From the NCBI RefSeq assembly GCF_047663525.1, contig NC_092590.1, forward strand, positions 14,776,001-14,840,000: a stretch of DNA of 64,000 bases, read 5' to 3'. Positions 52,265 to 62,251 of this stretch are shown here, in pieces (positions within the stretch are counted from its first letter, which is position 1; every line of letters starts with the position of its first letter). Under the pieces are notes generated by a model. That model ran no database searches, was not told the origin of the DNA, and worked only from the letters and a program-made list of their open reading frames with translations. The position numbers and the translations under genes were made by a program. This DNA is from Anas platyrhynchos (lineage: Eukaryota > Chordata > Aves > Anseriformes > Anatidae).

Positions 52265-52765
52265 ATCCTTAGAGCACAAGGACTCTCCATCCCTCTGCGT
52301 AAAAACGTGGGCAGGGAGGGTAGGCAGCCAGGCTGGCTGAGCAAGGCCCTTCTGCTCAGACTGAGGTGCAAGAAGGAAATGCACAGGCAGTGGAAACAGG
52401 GATGTGTGGCCTGGGAAGAGCACAGGGATGTGGTCCAGATGTGCAGGGATGGGATCAGGAAAGCCAAGGCAGGGATGGAACTGAGCTTGGCAAGGAATAC
52501 TAAGGGTAACAGTAAGGGATTCCAGAGGTACATGAATCAGAAAAGAAAAGCCAAGGAGAGTATGCCCCCTCTGATGGATGAAAAGGGTGAACTGTTAATG
52601 ACAGACATGGAGAAGGCTGAGGCACTCCGCAACTTCTTTGCCTCAGTCTTCACTGCCAGTCAGGCTTCCTAAGTCTTTTTTTCCCTGAACCTGCAGATGG
52701 AGGCTGGGGGAGCAAAGTCTCACCCGCTGTAAGCGAAGAGCAGGTTCGAGGCTACCTGATGAAAC
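52265..52765 (+). mobile_element. CR1 LINE internal fragment (ORF2, before RT)
   Basis: About 500 bp in sense orientation with an open frame of 121 codons (52307-52672). It encodes the CR1 ORF2 linker between endonuclease and reverse transcriptase: RKKAL-like basic sequence, then SLARNTKGNSKGFQRYMNQK, then PPLMDEKGELLMTDMEKAE, then LRNFFASVFT. It stops shortly after, where reverse transcriptase would begin. Both ends are missing, so it is an internal remnant and not a functional gene. Confidence 0.9.
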
Positions 52766-54119
52766 TGAAAAAGTACCTGATGATAATCTTATGGAAATAT
52801 ATTTATCACACTTAGAATTTTGAATTTTAAATATAAACTCACAGATAGCTTCTTCCAAAGGTTCCGCATGTAGATGTCATAATTATTTACTCAAATGGGT
52901 ATAAATTGCCCTAATTATTTATGAGTTCATGCATAGCTTAGGATAGCTGAAGTTTCTTCCTCATTGAGAACATGAATGAGGTACTCGGAAAAGCAGGATG
53001 TTCTGTGCTAAGAATCTGTATCTTCACTCCTTGTCAAGGCATGTGCATGGAACTCTCCAGACTCGTCTTGGTGTGGAGCACTCCCTGTTCTTCAGGAGCA
53101 GACAAAGATTAGAGTCATCATACCGAATCAGAGCTTTAGAATATGTGGCATATGTATCTTTGATCTTTGAACCCAGTAATTTCTGACATCTCACAGGGAG
53201 ATGAAACAGCTCGATGATGCATCCATACGTTAAGAAACATCTTAGCAGTGGTATGTGTGGGGTGATGCCACCTTGTCTGGTCAGTTTAAGCCTCTAGGGG
53301 AGATATTTCATTGCACTTTCTTTAACACCCCTAATGACAAATGTTTATACTGGTCATAGATCTGACAAGTCACCATTAGAACTGCAAACACAGTTTCTTG
53401 AACCTAAACTCTGAGACAGCAAATGTTGAAAGCCAAATGCAGGATGTGTGGTGTAATGCAATTCCTTTGAGTTATCTGTTCTTTGGTGTTCTGATTGCCT
53501 TTTATTTGGGAGATCCCTTTGATCCTGAGTAGCATCTGATATTATTTCAGTTTGTTTAGCTGAGAATGAAGATGTATTTCAAGTGACAGAGTAGCAGACT
53601 TCAGCGTATGCCAACTTGGTAGCCTCAACTTGTCTTCTCTGCTCCGTACGGACACTGTCTCCCTCTGCTACTACAGCATCCCTTTTGTTTGCAGCTGAGT
53701 GCCACGGCCTGGTGTCTGCAGGCTGCATGCCCAGTTCCTGTGGTGTCAAAAGCTAGCATCCACTTCAGGCAGCATGGCAGCAGAGTATTGCTGGAAAAGA
53801 GGGATAGTCCAAAGGTGAGGTATTGACATCGGGCAAAAGGCCCATTGATGTCAGTGAAGGCAGGATCTTGCCATGAGCAGCTCTCTACATATCTGTCTGG
53901 TTTCCCATTACCTTTGATATACATCATGTTTTTCAGTTCAATCTTTTCAGAGCTAAAGAACAAACAGCTTTCTGTCCCATGAAACTTTTCAACACACACA
54001 AAGTATGTGGAAGTAACTGTGAGCAAAACGGAGCATTCCAAAACAGAAGGTGAAAACGAGAATAATTTTAAAAATAGGAAGTAATAGTAAAAATAGTTTT
54101 AAAAAGGTAAGGGTTCAGG

Positions 54120-55240
54120 AGAGATCCAGAAAGCCTGATGTACAGTCCAGGAGACTTGTAGAAACTGTAGCAGGCAGCATAATTAATAAACAAATGGATA
54201 ATTAGAGTCATTGGGAGACACAAGCACGACTCATTTCAAGAAAAATATTGTGTGACAAAGGAGCCAGTAAGGGTGTTTGTAAATAAAGCCAATTCAGTTC
54301 ACTTGAGTTTCCAAAGGTTTTGATAAGATTATCAAAAGCATTGAAAGAAGCAAAGCTCACGTGTGATTAGAAGAAAAGTATGGATTAATAATTAGAAAGC
54401 AATAAAAATAAATGGTCTCCTTATCAGTGGAGAGGGGTTGGCTGTGAAGTCTCTCAAGGATCTTTGCTGGAATTTATACTATTCAACGTTTTTAATAGTG
54501 ACGCATGAAGAGGCTGAACGTGCTGATAAAAGAAAATTATTCAAAGCAGGAAAAACTGGTTACAGGGGCTTGCAGAAGGCTTTTAAGATACTCCATGTTG
54601 GCTGAAAAAATACTATGTGAATTTCCATCACTAGACAAAACCACAAAAATTGTGTAAATGTATATACCAATGAGCTCTGAATTAGTTATTATTTTTATAA
54701 AAGAGATCTTGGTGCTATAGAAACTTCACAATGTTTTCAGCTCAATTAGCAATCATGAAAGCAAACAAAAAGCTGCATTTTAATAAGAAGCCATCACTAA
54801 ATCTGAGATTTACTTATATAAATGTAATTCTGCATGCAGTTCTGTTTACCTCTTCAAAAAGGATTTAGCAGAAGGTAAAAAGGTGTAGAGGAAGACAGCA
54901 AAAAGGATCAAAGGCAGCAGAATGACTTCTTTAAAATGAAAGACTATATGAACTGGGATTTTTCAGTCTGATTAGACTACTAATGGAGTTAATGGAGTAG
55001 TGGGGGGGAGGAGTTAAGTCAAAAATGGAATGGGGAAGGTGGGTAAGGAACAGTATTTGCCAATTCTCACAGTTCAAAAACTAAGGAAAGATTATATGTC
55101 ACCTTATCTGACATGGAAGTACTCTTTTTTTTAAAAGTTAATCAATATGTAAAGGTGTTTTGAAACTCCCAGCCATAGAATCCTACAAAAGCTAAAGACA
55201 GAAGTGGACATTAAGGAATTTAATGCGATCACAAAGGATA
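54120..55240 (+). mobile_element. Ancient CR1-like LINE remnant
   Basis: A heavily decayed copy in sense orientation. Conserved CR1 landmarks appear in the right order: TTTTGATAAGATTATC (54318), TGGATTAATAATTAGAAAG (54380), CTCAAGGATCTTTGCTGG then ACTATTCAACGTTTTTAATA (54450-54500), GATCAAAGGCAGCAGAATGA (about 54907) and GAACTGGGATTTTTCAGTCT (about 54950). No usable frame remains. The AT-rich drift suggests a much older insertion than the other CR1 copies here. Its exact ends are uncertain. Confidence 0.75.
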
Positions 55241-56032
55241 GGTCCAATGTTCACTGTTAAACACAGTGATCAAGGTTCAACTTCTAAGTCAAAGAAAACC
55301 ACAAAGTGCCAAAAGCTGGGACAATGCATTAGGGGCAAACCTTTGAATTTGCTCTTACTCCCCTAAGCACTCATTATCTGCTGCTGATACCAGAAAATGG
55401 TCTGACACAGCACTATTTGTTCTTTGGTTTTGCACACTTCTGCTGAGGAGCCAAAGCAAGAACTTTGGCCACCCTGTATATGGGCTCAGTGATGCTTGGA
55501 AGCTTCATCTTGTATGTAGCAAGCCCAGATTCCAACTCCATGTCCTGGTTGCCTCATCAGAGAACACCAACACGGAAAGTCCATGTCCCGAGAAATTTTC
55601 CTCCAGAGCGTGTATTGACATAAACTTCCTTTTCAAAATGAAAGGGTTGTTGGGAAGAGGTCTTCAATTTCTTTTACTATCTGTTACTTTAGTTCACATC
55701 AAGAGATAAAGATTCAAGGAGTTTGTGTTTTTTTTAGTTTGCCTTCTGTGATACAGGAAATAATTCTCCATTTATTTTCCTTATCTTCCTTTCGTTAATT
55801 TCACTGCCACCCTTCTTCTTTCAATAGGCATATGTTTATTCTTCTTTAAATAGCCTTTAAACAAGCAAGTTGTTTGATTTATATGCATTTTGTATCATTA
55901 GTTTGTACTTTATCATATTGTTTGCTGTTTGCACACTGGTAGGGAATGTCTTTCTGTCAGAGATTATTTGAAGAGGCTGCTCTGCTTTTCCTTCCTTTCA
56001 TGTTTCAATTTTCTCTTTCTTTACTTTTGTAG

Positions 56033-56205
56033 GTGACAAAGTCCACAAGGGAAGGATCCAGCCGAACATGCCTAGTGCCACAACCAGACCTGTCAGATGG
56101 AACACCTCAGGTCAGCCTCCGATTAGCAGACAGTAGTTCATGTTTGAAGGAGATGGATTTAACAGATGAAATCTCCTTCATTAACAGTGGTGCATTTTTC
56201 TTCAG
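56033..56205 (+). CDS. FAM13A: FAM13A exon after RhoGAP domain
   Basis: This exon encodes about 57 residues: VTKSTREGSSRTCLVPQPDL, then SDGTPQVSLRLADSSSCLKE, then MDLTDEISFINSGAFFF. It corresponds to human KSRSEGS...VLQPELSDG.PQLSLRL...CLEDM, a serine-rich low-complexity segment linking the RhoGAP domain to the FAM13-specific region. The acceptor is TTTACTTTTGTAG and the donor is GTTAGT at 56206. It starts in phase 0, so it joins directly in frame to exon 5 (VK|VTKS). It ends with two bases of a codon (AG), and human FAM13A has Ser at the comparable position, which fits. The next exons are outside the window or not recognised. Confidence 0.88.
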
Positions 56206-56288
56206 GTTAGTGCTCCTTTTTTGTCTTCGTATTTGTTTCCTTATTTGTTCCGTACCTGCACCTCCAGCTCTGAGCATTTTGAACATGT

Positions 56289-56331
56289 GTTTTTTTTGTG
56301 TTTTTTTTTGTTTGTTTGTTTGTTTGTTTTT
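56289..56331. repeat. (TTTG)n and poly-T simple repeat
   Basis: T runs broken by G, then five TTTG units, about 85 bp after the exon donor. Confidence 0.85.
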
Positions 56332-57455
56332 TCCATTGAAGCTCACAATATCAGCATGCTGTGGTGCAAGGCAAAATAACATGCTTATCCCTGTTGAAGC
56401 CACACATTCCAACAGGTGCCTTACAAAACCTGATGCGTGCTTTAGTTTGTCATTCAAATGTAACTTTGCGTACATATGAAGATGGCTTGCTTGGTAGAGG
56501 AGTGCAGATGGACAGGACCGATCTGAAGTCAGGCACTAGAAATGATACTGAGCACAAGATGCAACCAAAATGTAGGTGTCTCCTGTCAGTTTTTAAGTGT
56601 GTTTGATCTGCCCAGTTTAAGTTGTAACAGGTAGCTGAGTTTATTCCCATTCTCAGCCCAAAAAGGGAAGGGGCTTTAGAGGGGATTTATCTTTCTGACA
56701 AGAATGGTGATAGTACTAGGATTGTTCAGACAAGAAAGAAAAGAATATCTATAGAGTATTTTTAAGATTATCTGTCTAAAAGTATCTTTAAGCGTCTGTC
56801 TATTTTTCTGTCTATTTTTCATGAGTATACCTGTAGTTTTGGTTGATGGCACTTTGCCAGTGAGGTGAGCAGGTAATGGGCAATTTAGCTGCTTGTAAAA
56901 CTCTTCACTGACCATCAGACTGAACCAGTATCTTTTCCATGTTCTCAGGTTATTGAATTGTATCTCATTCCCTTTTCTCCTGTGTCTAGTGCAGAACATG
57001 AAGGATTCAAGTTACTGTGGGAAATTCCTTTATGCTACTGAAATATGAGGTTGGCCTAATGTGGGAAGTGGTGCTATTTACATGTCATGAAAGATGACAC
57101 CACAGTGTCTCTGCATACCGATGCAGAACACAAAGCAGGGGCAATGCTGCCAGACACGTAACTGAGTGACTTCACTGAGTAAGCAGGAGACGGGGTGCTA
57201 TTCTCAGCACTCGCACAGACAGACGGCAGTCAGCTCATGAACCGAGTTAGCAAATTATGCACCAACACCAGATTTTGATTCATAATAATGGTAGTGAAGC
57301 ACAGATGTTAAATCTGGTTTCCAGCCCTTGCAGATGCACAACCTTTTTAGTTTCTAGCTGTGTGAGCTTTGTGCTTTACTGTCTCTAATCCCACCCTCAA
57401 AAATCCTACATTCAGAAGACATCAGGTTAGTTTACATTTCCAACTAATCTGTCCT

Positions 57456-57483
57456 ATGAATCTACGATTCTATGAATCTACGT
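57456..57483. repeat. Short tandem duplication (CTATGAATCTACGATT-like)
   Basis: CTATGAATCTACG occurs twice about 15 bp apart. The TTCTATGA core resembles the terminal repeat of CR1 3' ends, but no CR1 body is recognisable beside it. Confidence 0.6.
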
Positions 57484-60400
57484 CTTTATTAGTCCATCTC
57501 CTGATTGAGTTAGGAAGCAGTTACTAAAGCAGGTCAGCTGGCAAAACTGAGAAAGCAATACCATTCTACCAGCTAGACAGGGCCGTGCAAGTAGGGATGG
57601 GTTAGAAGTTATGGGCTCATGCATGGGTATGCTGGAGTTCGGCAGAGAACATGCCCCTGCTGGTCAGTACTCCTCTACTTGTTAGGTGTGAAGGGAAATG
57701 AAATAGTGGAGAGTTGAAACAAAAGACTGCTAAGTCGCATGTCAAGGAAGGTGTATGACTGATGTATTTCATGAAGTATCCCCCAGAATTCTGATTCTTA
57801 TAGTTGAATGTTCCCCAGAGGAGGTAATCGTTTGCTGTAGGAATTGGTACTTTCCAGTCGAGGTCTTATTCCTTAGATAGAATAGTACCACTGAAATATG
57901 GAATGTTTGGACTGATACTGGTAAAGGACACTAAGCACCAAATTAGATGTCTTTGTAATTAGGCAGAAGCAGTCAGTCTCCGTGCTCAGTCCTCAGGATG
58001 AAAGAAGTCTGCATCTCTAATTTTATCTGGGAAATGAATAAGCTGTAGAAATGAATTCTTTTGCAATCCCGCTTTGTTGAGGAACGCCCTAGTTTTCTGT
58101 CTCGTATCACACTTGTGTGCCTATTTACCTAATTGGGCTGAGTTTGTCTGCTCTGCTGTTAGCTTCCAGTACTTTTCTGTCAGAGATCTGCTGCTGCTGC
58201 TGAAGAATGAGGTAGTGCTTGCTGTTTTCTGTCCAGCTCCAGGACACCAGATTGTAGAGCAGCACAGGGTGCAGAGGAGGAGGCTCATGACCACCCCTAA
58301 AAAGAAGAAGGGGGAGAGGTCCCTAGCAGACCTGGGGCACAGCTTTCTGTGCAACAATCAGAAACCCTGATTCTCTGGCATTAATGTAGTGCTGTAATAT
58401 ATCAGGAGTGGTTTTAAACATACTTTTGGCAGCCTTGTGCCATTCCTGTGGGATCCAAGCTCACAGCAAGGTATTATCTGGTATTATTTCGGTGCAGGGC
58501 TACATTAGGAGTTTTTGCCTTTTTCAGCAGAAGGACTCTGGCATCTGATCTGGGCTATAAAGTGCTTTGTAAACACGCTGCTGTTCTTGTTGGGGGGATT
58601 TCTGTCACGAGGTACTAGCAGTTCTTAAATAAACGTTATCATTGTGTAATTACATGCAATTATCAGATATGTTTTAGTGAAACGACTGTATCTGCTCGGC
58701 TATCGTATGATCTTTGTTAGAAAAGAATAAAGGTTGTTCTTGGCAATGATAATCTTTTGCTGTTTCATGAAAACGCTTGTGGCTTGTTCCCTCTCCGTGC
58801 CCAGATACCATGATAGGGGCGGATTAGAAGAAGATGAAGGGCTACAGCAGAACAGTAGATGCAGGACTCCACCTTGAGCAGACTTACAAGTGTGACAGTG
58901 AAGAAATAATCACACACGCTACACCTGTAAGGCCCCACAGTAGTAGTTGTAAAGTAAAGTTTACAATACAGGCCTGTCATTTAAAGTCACTTTCATTTGA
59001 CATTAGAGAATAGGTCACCAGGGAGAAAACAAGAGACTTCTGATTGTTAAGTATTGTTTGTTACTATTTAAAATACCTCTCAGGATGTGTCTTTATAAAG
59101 CTGACCTTAAAACGAAGATATGCTTATTAAGTAGCAGCTACAATCGTGACTAATAAAATGGCTTACTGCTTTTTTAGTATTGAAAGACATGTTATGCCTT
59201 TTTACAGGTATGATCTCCCTCATTGCAGAAATTTTTTGAAGGTGTGAAATATCAGCTGTAGTCAAGACATATTGCAGAGCATAAAATCTGTCTCTTTCTG
59301 GTGATCTTAAGAAAATGGTATTTTGAAGTTGATATGTTATTCTTCTGACCAAAATAGGTGGAGTAACTATACGTACCCGTAATCCCCACGAGTACACAAT
59401 GTATGTGTTCTCTTGAGAATTACCTCATTGTTATAGCTGTGTGCCAAGGGCAAACTGCTAATTATGTAGTAGCAGAAAAACATACCTGTAGCACAGACTT
59501 CGAGCAAACCCCAAAACGCTGAAGAAAGAAAGAAAAGAAGGCCGAGGAGGGATGAGTTCGGTCCTCTGAAAGAGGGATGAGAGTCTGTATGCAGTGTGCA
59601 GACTGTTGTATCAAACTTCCGGACCCTGGGAACCAAAAACCTTATCTTCAATCAATTTGAAAGCCACAAGCCATACCCCAAACCTCAGAAGTTAGGGGAG
59701 ATAGCAGCTTTGGGACGAGCATGTAGGCAGGTAAAGCTTCCTGGAGCTTTACCAGGCCCTCAATGAGATGAGGCTAGGGTGGGCTTTCAGATGGGGGAAG
59801 CTCAGTTTGGAGCTCTTGTTTTCCTTTTTTTTTTTTTTTCACCCCTGTTATCAAGAAACATAATCTTCTCAGAGCTGTGGTTCAGAAGGGGCGTGCATAG
59901 CAGCAGTTGTAATTGAAATTATTTTGGATGTGCCTAGAGGTGTTTAAACTTACATTTGAACTTCTTATTCAAGGCATGTGTTTTACTTCAGGGACAGGAT
60001 CCATTAAGATTTAAGTGGATACAAAGGTAGGAAGGCCTCTTACAAGCAGTGTTCGTAGCCTTTCATGCCAAACTTCCTATAACAGCAGAGAAATGGGAAA
60101 GCCTTCAGGCGGAGGGAAAAAGCTTCTTGCAACCAAAATGTAAGGCAGGAGATGTTGATGTTAAGTTGAAATTTCTTTCCTGATGCTGGCTCAAAGGTGC
60201 CAGATGCTTGCTGTCTACAGACTTTTTGCTTTCACCATCCAAAATCTTTAGCCCCAGAAAGGGCACTGAAATAGGCTTTGCTGTATGCCACTGCTCTATT
60301 ACTTGCTGGAGCTGTGTTATTTTGCAGTCTTGGTGCTGTTTCCAAGGAGGATCCTTCTGTAGGAGGGCACCCTGCTGTTTGCCCTGTCGTTAGGCTCTGT

Positions 60401-62227
60401 GCACGTTCCCTAGGTGGAACTATTGATCGAAGGAGTGCTGCCAGGTACCTTTCCCTGTTGGCAGCAATAGGCGTGTGGATGGCAGACAAACTTTGTGAAA
60501 AACTTTGTGCAGATTTTGAGAGCTGAAGCGCTGGAGCAAAACTCACCATCATTCAGTAAGCAATCCGACTTGTCCGGTACCTGCTAGCCATCTCTTTGTG
60601 TGCCAAAGATCATTAATTCCTGTTTGTGGCTGCAGTCACAGCTGCACGGAGCTCTGTCGGCACAGATACACCGTGTTGGCTTTCTAACATGTCCAAGTTC
60701 CCAAAGGGATTTGTTTACATCAACCTTTTGTTCACAAAGATCCTTATATTTGGGCTGTAGCGATCACATGCTGTAATGGTCTCCTTGAAATAAAGGGTGG
60801 GTTTATGTACCCTTGCTGCACCCTCCTCTTAACAACTGCATGTTCTAGCCCTTAATTGCTGAGGTATGAAAACACATGTAGTTGTACACCGAGAAGGTTG
60901 TGCTTACTATAAACACTTTCCCTGTTTGTTGGCTTTCCTTTTAGCAGCTGCGGTTTAAAACCAGGGCAAGCCAAAACTTACCATTATTCTCTGGCATGTG
61001 ATAAGAACTTGGGTTCCTGTTGCCAGAACAAATCAAGCAGGGGGGCTGGTGCTGTAAGCTTAGCTGACTATTTTTGTTTTGGCTTGTTTTGTTGCGTGTT
61101 TTTTCGGTTTGTTTTGTTTTGTTTTTGAAGCCTGTCATGGCAGTACATTCAGTCCCTATCCAAAGCAATAATTTGCCTTATCACTCAGGAGTCTTGCTGC
61201 CAGGTTTACATAAGGGATTGCAGCCAAACAGCAGACGGGGCTGCCTCATGAAAGCCCTGGATTCTTCGAGAAAACTGCTGAGGAAAGGAACAAAGGTCTA
61301 GAGAGAATTTGATGAGGCAGTGCTGATGGCGGTTACCTTCTGCATTGCTCAGCAGCAGCCTCTGGTGGGCCCTACTCCGAGCCCTTGGAGGGGACTTCTT
61401 TATCTCTGGTATTTTTGCTCTTTGTCCCTTTCTCTCTTTAGGTTGTGTTGAGTTAGTTTTTCCAAGCTGACTCATTTCACTTTAAAAGCACATTTGTCTC
61501 CACCCTCCCATGCGATCAATTCCCTTCTTTCTTGCATCATGAGATGTTGGCACTATGAACTGCATTACAGAATGAGTTGTTAACAAAAGCTTTCTTTTTT
61601 TAAAGACAGCCACAAAGATGTGATTTATATTTCTCTCCAAGCTAGGTGACTCTGAATGGTGAGTCAGGGTGTGGTCTCAGCTCTTCCTTAGTTCCCTGTC
61701 CGTAACAAAGATGTAATGACAGTCACAGTAGCATGTAATTATGTAGATTTTTCCCATGCAAGTCACCTGGGTGGATTTCATTTATTTTTTCAAACATTTG
61801 CCCTCTCTCATCCACCCTGCACTGGTTACCGCTTAGATTAGGTTTTATCCATGAGGCTATCCTAACCTTCCTATTTACTCTGTTATCTTATTTCTGCCTC
61901 TCTATACAAGATTTACCTGGTGACAAATTATGGCTTGTGGGATGGAGAGCATTTTGCATCTGATCCCCTGGCCTGTGCCACAGAAGTGGAGGTTCATCTT
62001 AGAAACAGCAAGAATCATAAGCCAAATAAAGGTCTGACCATCATTACCTGTGAAAAGCAGCTCGTTAATGCCATTAGACATATAGGGAAACAGAAATTCT
62101 TTCAATCCAGAAGGCAAGTGTATTAGCTTTTCCTGTTTCCTGGAACCGCATCCAGTAGCCTTACAAAACTGTAGGGGACTACAGAAAGTTCATGGTAATT
62201 GAGTAATAACCTGAATCATATCCGAGC

Positions 62228-62251
62228 AAAAAAAAAAAAAAAAAAAAAAAA
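62228..62251. repeat. Poly-A run (A24)
   Basis: An uninterrupted A24 run in the last intron. No retroposon body is recognised upstream. Confidence 0.95.

Larger units (their letters stand above)
33518..56032 (+). other. FAM13A: FAM13A intron 5 (22.5 kb; may hide one exon)
   Basis: This phase-0 interval holds an LTR fragment (34285-34497), A17 at 37349-37365, an (AAT)n tract near 38575-38590, a 1.4-kb antisense CR1 (43153-44562) followed by T23 (44574-44596), a sense CR1 piece (52265-52765) and an old CR1 (54120-55240). The human protein has about 30 residues between the LIIVK and KSRSEGS segments. I searched for an exon encoding a counterpart and could not find one. It is either too diverged to spot by eye, lost, or arranged differently. 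Confidence 0.7.

Noticed and set aside
53625..54041. 138-codon minus-strand frame in intron 5
   Set aside because: No recognisable motifs; it lies between CR1 fragments and was treated as chance.
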